Assembly (NCBI GenBank): GCA_020137815.1
Contig: CM035361.1
Location: forward strand, 5,246,960 to 5,310,959
DNA from: Hormiphora californensis
Lineage: Eukaryota; Ctenophora; Tentaculata; Cydippida; Pleurobrachiidae
DNA length: 64,000 nt
Direction of reading: 5' to 3'
Under the pieces are notes generated by a model, which was not told the DNA's origin, did not search any database, and saw nothing but the letters and a program-made list of their open reading frames with translations. Each line of letters begins with the position of its first letter. The stretch's first letter is position 1. The translations under genes and the position numbers were made by a program. Shown here in pieces: positions 11,516 to 23,475 of this stretch.

Positions 11516-14500
11516 ATGGAATCATTTCCTAAGAAACACGAGCTTGCTATAAACTGTCTGTATACTGGAGTCTTACAACCCGTCAATGTCGCTAAGGTTC
11601 TTATTCAGGTAATAATTAATTAATTAATTGGTTAAGGCCAGAGGGGGGGGGGTCGACCGATTTTTGACCCTTATTTTGGGACATTTTTGGGGTTACCATC
11701 ATGTGATAGCGCTTGGCATACCGGACCAGATGGATATGACAAAATTGATTTTGCGTGAACGGTTTGGGGGAAAAATGGGGTTAACTTTTGGCCTGAAATC
11801 AATGTAAACCCCATTATTTTAGGACTGGTAGGGGTTGGAACACCCAATCGAGTGTCAAACACTTTGTCTTATCAAGAGGGATCACTCTGCAAAGTTTTAT
11901 ACCATAAGTCCAACTGGTCTTTGAATTATTTGGGGTTAACAAAATATGGAAAAATCGACATTATGGCTCCCCTCTAAACCCCATTTTTACACATGGTTAA
12001 CCACTTTCTGAGAAAACGGCTAGGATCTAGACCTTGTCGTTTGGCACACTTGTTCTACAGACCAAGGAGCATGAAACATATGTAGCGATTTTTGATTAAG
12101 GCCCTCATTCAAAAATTATGGGGGTTTACAAATGTTTGGTCGAGAAAAATATCATGTAAACCCCCATAATTTTTGAATGAGGGCCTTAATCAAAAATCGC
12201 TACATATGTTTCATGCTCCTTGGTCTGTAGAACAAGTGTGCCAAACGACAAGGTCTAGATCCTAGCCGTTTTCTCAGAAAGTGGTTAACCATGTGTAAAA
12301 ATGGGGTTTAGAGGGGAGCCATAATGTCGATTTTTCCATATTTTGTTAACCACAAATAATTCAAAGACCAGTTGGACTTATGGTGTAAAACTTTGCAGAG
12401 TGATCCCTCTTGATAAGACAAAGTGTTTGACACTCGATTGGGTGTTCCAACCCCTACCAGTCCTAAAATAATGGGGTTTACATTGATTTCAGGCCAAAAG
12501 TTAACCCCATTTTTCTCCCAGACCGTTCGCACAAAATCAATTTTGTCATATCCATCTGGTCCGGTATGCCAAGCGCTATCACATGATGGTAACCCCAAAA
12601 GTGGCCCAAAATAAGGGTCAAAAATAGGTCGACCCCCCCCCTCTGGCCTTAATTGATTAATTACTTGTTGTTTTCTTTAAAAAAAACAACTTGTTAAATC
12701 TAGCCAACTAGCACTTACTACTTGACAGCTAATTATATTTACTTTTTCTACCAAACTCTTCCCAACAATTCCCCTTAGTAATTTTACTGACCCAACTAAT
12801 ATTCTTTTCTTGCCAGGTTGGATACGAACCTCTCACCCCTGTCTACAATGGTCCCACTTTAATGTTTTTCTCTGGTGGATTCTACTACCCAAACATCTTC
12901 AAATATATGAAGTACTTGGTAAGTTGTTAACCAGGTTAACTTAAATTCTAAAATTCGATACAGTGCTTTAGAGGATGCAACAAAACATTGTTACAATGAT
13001 GACCATGATGACCAAAATGATCATATTTCTGGCTTCCCTCTCTTCCCAAATTTCAACCCTCTCCCCTTCTCAGAAAAACAGGGAAGGAACGTATCTAGTC
13101 CTATACCGAGGCCTCGTACCGAGACTAGGTGGAACAATCGTCAGTAACACCGTCCGTAACGAGGTGCTGGGAATGATCCCTAAATCAGAAACTAAATGTC
13201 CCCCGGAACAAGTACTGTGCGAGGTAGGTAATGAAATTACCCCTCGGTTATTATTGTATGCAATAAATGGGGTGACTTCGTAACCAATGTGCGAGATAGG
13301 TCTATTATATTTTTGGTACTATTATACCTAATTGTGTATTCAAGTTGCTATCACCTACCTCCCCATCTTTCCATCACCTACATCCCCCTCTTTCTATCAC
13401 CTACCTCCCTCTCTTTCTATCACCTACCTCCCCCTCTTTCTATCACCTACCTCCCCCTCTTTCTATCACCTACCTCCCCCTCTTTCTATCACCTACCTCC
13501 CCCTTTCTATCACCTACCTCCCCCTCTTTCTATCACCTACCTTCCCCTCTTTCTATCACCTACCTCCCCCTCTTTCTATCACCTACCCCCCTCTTGCTAT
13601 CACCTACCTCCCCCTCTTTCTATCACCTACCTCCCTCTCTTTCTATCACCTACCTCCCCCTCTTTCTATCACCTACCTCCCCCTCTTTCTATCACCTACC
13701 TCCCCCTCTTTCTATCACCTACCTCCCCCTCTTTCTATCACCTACCTCCCCCTTTCTATCACCTACCTCCCCCTCTTTCTATCACCTACCTCCCCCTCTT
13801 TCTATCACCTACCTCCCCCTTTCTATCACCTACCTCCCCCTCTTTCTATCACCTACCTTCCCCTTTTTCTATCACCTACCTCCCCCTCTTTCTATCACCT
13901 ACCCCCCTCTTGCTATCACCTACCCCCTCTTCTATCACCTACCTCCCCCTCTTTCTATCACCTACCTCCCCCTCCCCTCTTTCTATCACCTACCTCCCCC
14001 TCTTTCTATCACCTAACTCCCCCTCTTTCTATCACCTAACTCCCCCTCTTTCTATCACTTACCACCCCCTCTTTCTATCATCTACCCCCGCCCCCTCTTT
14101 CTATCACCTACCTCCCTCTCTTTCTATCACCTACCTCCCCCTCTTTCTATCACCTACCTCCCCCTCTTTCTATCACCTACCTCCCCCTCTTTCTATCACC
14201 TACCTTCCCCTCTTTCTATCACCTACCTCTCCCTCTTTCTATCACCTACCTCCCCCTCTTTCTATCACCTACCCCCCCATCTTTCTATCACCTACCTCCC
14301 CCTCTTTCTATCACCTACCTCCCCCTCTTTCTATCACCTACCTCCCCCTCTTTCTATCACCTAACTCCCCCTCTTTCTATCACTTACCACCCCCTCTTTC
14401 TATCATCTACCCCCGCCCCCTCTTTCTATCACCTAACTCCCCCTCTTTCTATCACCTACCCCCCCCCTTTCTATCACCTACCATTATTCCTAGGTGGGCA

Positions 14501-15153
14501 GACAATGTGCAGCTACAGCAGCTGCAGTCCTCGCTTCACACCCCTTCCTGGTCATTACCAATAGGATGATAGTGGCAATAATCGGTTCAGAGGACCGGTA
14601 TAGCTCGGCTATCGGGGCTGTTGGGTCTATCCTCAGGTGGGTTGTGTGATACACACGTCACACAATGTGTATCTCACACTGCGAGAGGGTTAATTTTGGT
14701 ACTTGTCTGTTTTCTATGTAGTTCTGGATAAATAGTTAACAAATCAAAACATTGTTATTACAGCTCATAATTGAAGACTTTATACTAGGAACACTATATA
14801 TACTACCCTAAACCTCACTTTTATTGAGGTATAATAGTCGAACCCCGATTTACCGGGATGCTCAGGGGAATGGGGTTTGCCCGGTAAATCGGGGTTCCGG
14901 TAAATGGGGGTCCGACTATATAACACTTTATTTTTGTTTCAGTGACCAAGGTGTCCTGGGATTCTATGCTGGCATTATACCTCATCTTATTTGTGAGGTA
15001 TCTGGTCGAGCTATGGAGGTTTTGGTAGGAGAGGTTTATGAGAAATATGATCTGAACAAACGGTTGGGGCTGCCATTTGATACTAAACATGCCCTACCCA
15101 TATCAAGTCTCCATAGTTTCCTATCATATCCACTACAGGTGAATTACTGTCTC

Positions 15154-15230
<77 letters not shown>

Positions 15231-15288
15231 AGCTCTCTCTCTCGCTCTCTCAGCTCTCTCTCTCTCTCTCTCTCTCTCTAGCTCTCTC

Positions 15289-15322
<34 letters not shown>

Positions 15323-15353
15323 GCACACTCTCTCTCTCCCTCTCTCTTTCACA

Positions 15354-15409
<56 letters not shown>

Positions 15410-15661
15410 CTCTCTTGCTTGAAGCGAGGGTTCTCGATATGATGACGTCAAACCAATGAATGAATATGTCAAGTTATCCCTTTTCTTGCTAACTCATTCA
15501 ATCCCTTTGATTTTCTTACTTAGATCTCCATTCATATTAATCTATATCTCCCCTAACCCCTTCCCATTAATTTTATCTCTTCTAATTTTTACTTCCTAAT
15601 GATCCCATACTCCAAGTCGAATTCGTGAGTTAGAATAGGGAAAAAGTCGAACTAAAAACGA

Positions 15662-15735
<74 letters not shown>

Positions 15736-18369
15736 GAGAGAGACAGAGAGAGAGAGACAGAGAAAGAGAGCTCTGAGCAGTAAGTGCTGACAAGGGCCAT
15801 GATACGTTTACAACGTGAGGCGCTGACAAGGGCCATGGTAGGTTTACAAGTCATATTTCTCCTAAAAATTTGGACTCCAAGTCCACTCTCAGACTTTTGG
15901 GTTAGGGCTAATGATACCATCTTTCCAAATTATTCCTAATCGTCCCTAATTATTCCTAATCGTCCCTAATTATTCCTAATCGTCCCTAATTATTCCTAAT
16001 CTCCCCTGATTATCTCCTAATTATCCCCCATTATCTCCTAATTATCCCCCATTATCTAGTTGACTACAACAATAATGACAGTGAACAATTGTGGAATGGC
16101 CGTCTCAGAGCTTCCCGAAATGCAAGAAACAAGTTCTGGCATGCTCAGTTGTCTCAGCTGTAAGTATACCATGTAGACTGTTATTAATAGGAGCACTGTT
16201 TAGGAGCACTTTTTAGGAGCACTTTTTTAGGAGCACTTTTTAGGAGCACTGTTTAGGGGTAGTATGACATACTGCCTACGGAACGTTTGAGGACACATTA
16301 CGGACACATTGAGGACACATTGAGGACAGGTTGTGGACAGGTTGAGAACAGGATGTGCAATCGTTACTCAATGTGTCCTCAATGTGTCCTCAATGTGTCC
16401 TCAACCTGTCCTCAACCTGTCCACAACCTGTCCACAACCTGTCCACAATGTGTCCTCAACCTGTTCTCAACCTGTCCACAACCTGTCCACAACCTGTCCA
16501 CAATGTGTCCTCAACCTGTCCTCAACCTGTCCACAACCTGTCCACAATGTGTCCTCAACCTGTCCACAACCTGTCCACAATGTGTCCTCAATGTGTCCGT
16601 AATGTGTCCTCAAACGTTCCGTAGGCAGTATGTCATACTACCCTGTTTAGGAGCACTTTTTTAGGAGCACTTTTTAGGAGCACTTTTTAGGAGCACTTTT
16701 TAGGAGCACTTTTTAGGAGCACTTTTTTAGGAGCACTTTTTTAGGAGCACTTTTTACTTTTTAGGAGCACTGTTTAGGAGCACTTTTTAGGAGCACTGTC
16801 AGTTTATTGGGAGATTGATTAGATCGTGTATAACAGTCGGGCCTCATTTACCGAGCAAAATGATTTAAAAAATCGGGATCAGGTAGAACTTCCTTAAATA
16901 TCTGAGTTGAAGGAATGGGCTTCCCAGAGAGATTAAAATGTCAGGAAATTGAATATATCCTACACCACATATTCAGTGCACATAATTTGTCATACCAGTA
17001 TTTCCTACTCAAATTACAAAATACTGAGCTCTAGACAACTAAATTGAGATTTACGAGACAAATCGAACTTAACTACACCATACTTACAATTATTATGGGG
17101 TTGGTGTTGTCTCAATTGTTGTGCCATGTAACCAGTGAATTGAATGGTTATTAACTTCCACTTCGTCGTGATTATGTATAACGACCAACTTCAATTTTCA
17201 CGGGAGACCTCAGACCACACACAAGAAAGTCATAACATTTTACATCATTTTATCATTTTAATTGTTCAACATTTACTACATCTACCTTCTCTCTCAGCGC
17301 TGTGGAAGACAGGTTGTATGAAACGGGGAAGTAACCTTATGTTTATGAGAAAGGCCCCTGAGCCTGTTCCTAAGTCAAAAGGTAAGGTTGTAACTAGTAG
17401 AAGCAGACATTGTAACCACATTTTAACCACATTTTAACCACATTTTAAATGCTGCTGCTGCTGCTTACTGTGCGGTTCATTAAAAATGCTTTCATTTAAA
17501 ACCCACATCTCTTTTCCTTAAACCCTTATCACAGGAAGCAATGCTGTTATAGTTGAACCTGCTATTGTTAGTGAGATCATTGAACCACCTACTGCCCCAC
17601 CTACTGCCCCACCTGCTGCCCCACCTGCTACACCACCTACTGTTATACTACCTGCTTCCCCACCTGCTGCCCCACCTACTGTTATACTACCTGCTTCCCC
17701 ACCTGCTGCAGTACTACCTGCTGCCCCACCTGCTGTCCCACCTGCTGCAGTATTACCTGCTGCCCCACCTGCTGCCCCACCTGCTACACCACCTACTGTT
17801 ATACTACCTGCTGCCCCACCTGCTGCCCCACCTTCTGTTATACTACCTGCTGCCCCACCTACTGGTATACTACCTACTTCCCCACCTGCTGCCCCACCTG
17901 CTGCAGTACTACCTGCTGCCCCACCTGCTGCCCCACCTACTGTTATACTACCTACTTCCCCACCTGCTGCCCCACCTGCTGCCCCACCTGCTACCCCACC
18001 TGCTGCCCCACCTGCTGCCCCACCTGCTGCAGTACTACCTGCTGCCCCACCTGCTGCCCCACCTTCTGTTATACTACCTGCTGCCCCACCTACTGTTATA
18101 CTACATACTTCCCCGCCTGCTGCAGTACTACCTGAAGTTAGCGTCATCGACCCTACCGGTAAAATAGTTCTCTAGATGTGTTAGAAATAACTGTGCTTCT
18201 GGGACTTGCGACTCCCGGCGACTCAATAAATTTATGTAATTGCTAGTATGACGTATGAACTATTCGATTAACACTCCTAATTTCGCTGTCCTAAAACACC
18301 CCCCTTATCCTAGTAATTAGTGGTGAACCGTCCTTCATTGACAATATTCCTCCCCCACCTCGAATATAA
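11516..18369 (+). CDS. MTCH2: MTCH2-like mitochondrial carrier homolog with proline-rich tail
   Basis: Nine exons: 11516-11608, 12817-12918, 13074-13223, 14494-14636, 14943-15138, 16060-16159, 17298-17381, 17535-18158, 18314-18369. They keep phase throughout and encode about 515 residues. Family features seen: [17 protein letters not shown] near the N-terminus, [50 protein letters not shown], the hallmark [10 protein letters not shown], and [13 protein letters not shown] near the usual end. MTCH1/2 proteins are outer-membrane insertases derived from mitochondrial carriers. Known relatives are about 300 residues; here roughly 220 extra residues follow, rich in PPAAP and VILP repeats. A splice acceptor lies two bases before the chosen ATG. 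Introns hold a 1-kb foldback, a 1.1-kb minisatellite and (CT)n/(GA)n tracts. Confidence 0.9.
11632..12652. mobile_element. 1-kb nearly perfect foldback in the first MTCH2 intron
   Basis: Arms of roughly 490 bp starting TTAAGGCCAGAGGGGGGG and ending with the inverted CCCCCCCCTCTGGCCTTAA; the turn lies near 12140. Few mismatches are visible between arms, so it is young or maintained. No coding capacity. Confidence 0.95.
13341..14483. repeat. 23-bp pyrimidine-rich minisatellite, about 49 copies
   Basis: Units of CTATCACCTACCTCCCCCTC plus TTT fill most of the intron before the MTCH2 exon at 14494 and end right at its acceptor. The array amounts to a giant polypyrimidine tract. Confidence 0.95.
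14835..14918. mobile_element. Short Tigger/pogo-like MITE
   Basis: TAGTCGAACCCCGATTTACC inverted to GGGGGTCCGACTA, with ATA/TATA borders. An 84-bp relative of the element at 6788-6942. Confidence 0.75.
15150..15411. repeat. (CT)n microsatellite
   Basis: Long interrupted CT run starting about 12 bp after the MTCH2 donor at 15139, ending in ATCT repeats. Confidence 0.95.
15661..15772. repeat. (GA)n microsatellite
   Basis: GA run in the same intron as the CT run at 15150-15411; the two could pair in the transcript. Confidence 0.95.
16195..16800. repeat. TAGGAGCACTTTT minisatellite split by a foldback
   Basis: Tandem TAGGAGCACTTTT units occupy 16195-16257 and 16644-16800. They are interrupted by the palindromic element at 16258-16643. 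Confidence 0.9.
16258..16643. mobile_element. Foldback with internal minisatellite
   Basis: Ends GGGTAGTATGACATACTGCC and GGCAGTATGTCATACTACCC. The interior is built from GACAGGTTGTG and ACCTGTCCACAATGTGTCC repeats in opposite orientation on the two sides. Confidence 0.9.
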
Positions 18370-18395
18370 TGCTACAACAACCTATCACTGGTAGT

Positions 18396-18873
18396 TCAAG
18401 TGAGAGTGGACCGAATCAGAATTGGACAAGTTTGTTGTAGGTAGTAGAGATTAGCTTTATGAGCATTTTGCGTTTTTGCCGCTCAAAATCGACCCACCCA
18501 TCACTGAGATATTTTTGTTATGTTGGGAGAACTCCTGTTTAATCAGTATGTATAAAACAGAATAGAAACAATCGTGGTGTTTTACTAACACATTCTGAAT
18601 ATAAGCAGTGAGGTTGACATGTCCATGAAAAGAAGCAGGGTAATGCAAGCCAGCATATTAAAAATTTAAAGAATGTGTTAGTAAAACACAAGGATTGTTT
18701 CTATCCTGTTTGATAAATACTGATCCAGCAGGAATTCTCCCAACATAACAAAAATATCTCAGTGATGGGTGGGTCGATTTTGAGCGGCAAAAACGCAAAA
18801 TGCTCAGAAGGGTAATCTCTACTACATACAACAAACTTTTTCAATTCTGATCCGGTCCACTATCACTTTCATG
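18396..18873. mobile_element. 480-bp foldback between MTCH2 and the zinc-finger gene
   Basis: Arms of about 215 bp, including GAGCATTTTGCGTTTTTGCC and its inverse, with a loop near 18625. The arms have visibly diverged, so it is older than the 1-kb foldbacks. It begins about 30 bp after the MTCH2 stop. Confidence 0.9.
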
Positions 18874-19416
18874 TAGTTTTATCCTAGGGTGTTTGCCGTT
18901 AAGTTCCGGGGTTGTGACTTGCGTGGTGTACTGCTTTGTGGGGTGTTAGTTAAAAGTGTTTCTTGTGAGAGGGGGAAAACGATGAAATAGTTGTAGATCG
19001 TGCATGGTGTCCCATTTTGTGTGCTCTTATATAATGGCCCCTCACCCCTGTGTTTTTTGTGGGTTTTATATTGAGCTTTCAACTGTATCTATTTGACCTT
19101 ATTTCTGTTTTCCTAAAAACGTCTTTCATTTCAGGTGGTGAAAAAGAAGAGTGAACAATGATTGGTGAAAGTGAATTGACAATAATTGGAGTATTTTAGT
19201 TGGACTGAGTATCAGAATATGTTAACTAACATACATGTGTAATGCAATGTTAGTGTGTCTTACATGCAATGTTAGTGTGTCTTACATGCAGTCTTAGTGT
19301 GTGAGCGAGAAAAGAGGGGGAATTATTGAAAATGATGGGGTGAATTATGTGGTATGTACATTTAAAACATTGTCTCTCTGCAGCTTTTACACCATTTTTA
19401 AGATGGCTTATATATT

Positions 19417-19531
19417 AGGAACCGACCGAATCAGGAAATACTGGTCCCTGTCCCCTGATTGGCTGATAGTCAGTCACGTGACATAAATAACGAGTTCTGA
19501 TTGGTTGTTTACTTGTTTCGGTCGGTTCCTG
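19417..19531. mobile_element. hAT-type MITE, copy 3
   Basis: Carries a small internal duplication (CCCTGTCCCCTG). Intergenic, about 180 bp upstream of the zinc-finger start codon, so its CCAAT and CACGTG motifs fall in the likely promoter. Confidence 0.85.
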
Positions 19532-19711
19532 GTTTATATTACAGTGGTGATTTCTTTTTTGAAAATCGGTTTGTTCTTGTTAAATATTTTATATCTCGTT
19601 TTAAAGAATTGACAATCAGTTAAATTATTTTAGTCCTCCTTTAGAGAGTGAAACAATTTAAGATTTGACCTCTCCTAAACTAAATTTCTGTTTTCTTCAA
19701 AGCTCTAAGGG

Positions 19712-21823
19712 ATGACTCATGAACAGTTGAACTCTTCAGGTGTCCACCATTCAGACAACATCTGGAAGACAGGTATATGTATTATCAATCAAAAGACTGC
19801 TATAAAACATATATATTGTCATCCACATACATATATGTACATTACCAGATACTAGGATACTAGAATATTAATTATTATTGAGTCCTAGTATCTGATTCTA
19901 ACCCTCATTCACCCTTGTCGCGGGGTGCAAGTGAGAGAGGGTCTCTCGAACAAGTATCTGGTGCACTAACACAACTCTTTATCAGCGTTACCTGACGATG
20001 ATTCGACATCTCACCGAGAATTGGGAGGAGGGGTTAAAAAACGAAGGCTTAGTGGTGGAGGTAGGCAAATCCGCTTATATAAGTTGTTCCGCAAGTACAT
20101 TAATCACTACGGGTCACTATCACCATTATTAATCTAGCGAATCTCAGTAGAGTTCGTCAAAAGAAAGTGTTGGAGGATTCTTTACACAAATTGATCCCTC
20201 TGTCAGGTGGTATCGAGATAGTAAAGTGTAATATCTGTGGCTCACATTTTGACAATCCAGCACAGTTGAGTGACCACTTGTTGAGGCACGATGCAGATTA
20301 CCGATACAATCCCATCTACAAGTAAATATTGGTGTTTCAGATATTTTAAAATTGATGTTATAAGTGAGATTGCTGGAAAACCTACATTAGACATTTTAGT
20401 TGGGCCTGACACAAGTCTCGACACGACATTTCAGTTTTTGTATTTTAACTTCTCTCTAACCAAATATGCAACTCCAGGTGTTCCTACGGACAGTGTACGT
20501 TCAGAACAGATGATCGTCCGCTAATGAAGCATCATATATCACGGATTCACCTCCGATCGGAACAAGCACTAGTATCACGGAAACATCGCAACAGGAAGCT
20601 TCTCCGGCCAACTATTCTATGCAGGTATGGGATGACATGCCCCTAAAAACCATATAAGACATTGCTAGATTGCTAATAAAACCCTTTTTATACCTGCTAA
20701 GCTATTTAGTATTTGGTTAATTAATTTGTTTATTAAATAGCTAATTAATTACATAATTAAATTATAATTTAATTAATTAATTAATTTTCTCACCAGTACC
20801 TGCCCGATGGTGTTTGCTACGGAAACCGAACTGTGGCAACACACGCCCTACTGTAAAGAGTACCGGTGTCAGTTCTGCGGGCAGCACTTCTGGACAGTCG
20901 ATAAACGGTAAGTTGGGACCAGGAACCGACCGAATCAGGAAATACTGGTCCCTGATTGGCTGATAACCAGTCACGTGACCTAAAAAATGAGTTCTGATTG
21001 GCTGTTTACTTAATTCGGTCGGTTCCTGGTTGGGACTGTTTGAGAGGAATATAAAAAAAGAGATCCGAGTTGAGAATGGGCTAATGATAAGGGATTCTTT
21101 ATGAACGCAACGTGAGAGGGGAACTGTAAGGTTATACATATAATTCCCCTCGTACAGAATATTTGAGGTGAATATATTCGAGTTGGACATTTCAAATCAC
21201 ACATTTTCATTTAGGTACGCTCACGAGATGGCGTATCACGAAGAAGAGTTCGAACTTGAAGAGGAGGAGGTGGACGATCAGGAGGTAGAAAATGGGTACC
21301 ACCACCATCAGAATGGGCAGGAGAATGGGGAAAACGGTGAAACACAGGTACTGATTCCTATGAGTTGTATTATAACTTGGGTATGATATCCCCTCATTTA
21401 TCTCCCTCCTGCGCTGTCCTCTCTCACGATATCCGGCACGCTACGTTTAGTTAGAAGGGAAATTGTACCCAATATTATTACCTGATCCATATTCATCATT
21501 GTGCAGCTTATTACAAGCTTTCTATTGCCTGTGACATCATTTCTTTGCAGGATGGAAAACCATTGGATATTCCTGAAACAACTCGACCTGGTACATCCAA
21601 TGGGTACTCTGTTATAGAAGCCTCGCCCCTCTCGCCAAGTGAACCTGCAGAGGCCTCGCCACCTGAACCTGTAGAAGCCTTGCCAAATGAACATTTAGAG
21701 GCCTCGCACCTCTCGCCAGCTGAACCTGTCGAAGCCTCGCACCTCTCGCCTAGTGAACCTGTAGAGGACTCGCACCTCTCGCCTAGTGAACCTGTCGAAG
21801 CCTCGCCCCAAACTTCAGAATGA
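19712..21823 (+). CDS. C2H2 zinc-finger protein with acidic and Pro-rich C-terminus
   Basis: Seven exons (19712-19772, 19986-20060, 20138-20321, 20478-20624, 20797-20907, 21215-21347, 21551-21823) give 327 residues in phase. Fingers seen: CNICGSHF...HLLRH (C-X2-C-X12-H-X3-H), CSYGQC...HHISRIH (C-X4-C), a TCPMVF...HTPYC unit, and CQFCGQHFWTVDKRYAHEMAYH (C-X2-C-X12-H-X4-H). A basic GVKKRRLSGG patch near the N-terminus could be a nuclear signal. Acidic stretches follow, then four to five EASHLSPSEPV-type repeats. A nucleic-acid-binding nuclear protein is likely; targets are unknown. ATG 19712 is chosen because it is the first one that opens this frame. Confidence 0.85.
20920..21028. mobile_element. 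hAT-type MITE, copy 4
   Basis: Flanked on both sides by GTTGGGAC, an 8-bp target duplication. In an intron of the zinc-finger gene. Confidence 0.9.
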
Positions 21824-21960
21824 AGACTAAAACTCTAATTTGTGATATAAATGTGATTTGTGCTTGGTTGACAGTTGATTAACACTATTTATAACTGCGT
21901 TCCAAGCTCAAATAATAAGTTGTTTATTTTGGTTTCTTTTTTGTGTCACAAACCAAGTTG

Positions 21961-22034
21961 ATTGGCTGATAATCAGTCACGTGACCTAAATAACGAGTTC
22001 TGATTGGTTGTTTACTTGGTTCGGTCGGTTCCTG
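21961..22034. mobile_element. hAT-type MITE, copy 5, 5'-truncated
   Basis: Only the right part from GATTGGCTGATAATCAGTCA to GGTTCCTG remains, downstream of the zinc-finger stop. Confidence 0.85.
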
Positions 22035-22338
22035 ATACATAGCCACAAGTTTGACTCTCAGTTTATTGAGTGATGATGAAAACATTCCAATTGGCTTGAC
22101 AATTTTTGTTCCGAATGGACTTTTTTGAGATATATATTTTCTCAAGATATATAATTGTGTTTTCTTGCATACATCATGTGTTAAAGATCATTTTGTGTGT
22201 ATTATATTTCACTACAATTAACCTTCGGGCTATATTGTGATCCTATATATAATATAATATTCGTTATATATAATTAATTATCCAAAAAGAACAGTTGTTT
22301 TTATACTTGAACTATCTCCTATCTGCTACTATATACAT

Positions 22339-23337
22339 AGTCAGGGCATATGATGACAAAATATGGGCATAATTGTTATCAAGCTAATTTCACTTCTAGT
22401 AGGCTCTATTAGGTCCCTAGAAACACCAAAAAAATTGGCCGCGGTTTTATCAATGAAGAAGTTGGGTTTTTGGGCCACGCCCTTTTACCTATGTTTTTAG
22501 CCTTCTGACGAAACCCAAAACGGGGCTTAGGAAAGGAGTAGAGACAAATCTAAGGACACTAAAATGTGTAGCGTTCTCGCATTAGTGGGGGTAGGTGCGG
22601 AAATTAAGTCTCTATCTCATCTGGTTAATTAGATAATTAGATAATTAGATATGCGCATAACCGTATTTTGGCTAAATGGCTATAGCCACTTAGGAATGGG
22701 TTAGAGACTTTTCACTGGTGCCATTTTGTAGGCAATAGCCAAGTTATGGGGGTCGACGTCGAACTTTTAAGCTCTATCTCCAACCGTTTGACCGCTATTT
22801 GGCATTAAAGATGCTCAAAATCGGGCTTTTTACCGTTTTTTGCTCATTTTGAGCATCTTTAAAGCCAAATAGCGGCCAAACGGTTGGAGATAGAGCTTAA
22901 AAGTTCGACGTCGACCCCCATAACTTGGCTATTGCCTACAAAATGGCACCAGTGAAAAGTCTCTAACCCATTCCTAAGTGGCTATAGCCATTTAGCCAAA
23001 ATACGGTTATGCGCATATCTAATTATCCAATTATCTAATTAACCAGATGAGATAGAGACTTAATTTCTGCACCTACCCCCACTAATGCGAGGACGCTACA
23101 CATTTTAGTGCCCTCGGTTTTCCCTCTTCTCCTTTCCTAAGCCCCGTTTTGGGTTTCGTCAGAAGGCTAAAAACATAGGTAAAAGGGCGTGGCCCAAAAA
23201 CCCAACTTCTTCATTGATAAAACCGCGGCCAATTTTTTTGGTGTTTCTAGGGACCTAATAGAGCCTACTAGAAGTGAAATTAGCTTGATAACAATTATGC
23301 CCATTTTTAATTTATTTTGGCATCATATGCCCTGACT
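22339..23337. mobile_element. 1-kb nearly perfect foldback upstream of TXNDC15
   Basis: Outer ends AGTCAGGGCATATGATG and CATCATATGCCCTGACT; arms of nearly 500 bp with the turn at about 22838. A handful of mismatches can be seen. No protein frame. It lies about 140 bp from the TXNDC15 start codon. Confidence 0.95.
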
Positions 23338-23382
23338 AACACCAACCTATCCAATAAGAAGGTGTGTTGATCCTGTAAATTA

Positions 23383-23461
23383 TGACGTCATACACACCTC
23401 TCTATGACGTAATACATCCCTCACTTTCTATTTATAGCCATGATAATGTCTAATGACGTCA
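23383..23461 (+). promoter_or_regulatory. Cluster of CRE-like sites upstream of TXNDC15
   Basis: TGACGTCA at 23383-23390, TGACGTAA at 23405-23412 and TGACGTCA at 23454-23461, within 93 bp of the ATG. Such palindromes are bound by CREB/ATF bZIP factors. CCAAT at 23351 adds to a promoter-like context. Functional use is inferred. Confidence 0.5.
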
Positions 23462-23475
23462 TTATATTTTCAGCC

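Noticed and set aside
13289-14569. 426-codon frame rich in SITYLPLF
   Set aside because: Entirely the 23-bp pyrimidine minisatellite in an MTCH2 intron.
17518-18147. Gly/Ala-rich minus-strand frame
   Set aside because: Mirror of the proline-rich MTCH2 exon, which fits splice phase on both sides on the plus strand.
19135-19154. Alternative last exon for MTCH2 after TTTCAG
   Set aside because: It would give only GGEKEE and a stop. The exon at 18314-18369 is nearer and fits better, though use of both cannot be excluded.
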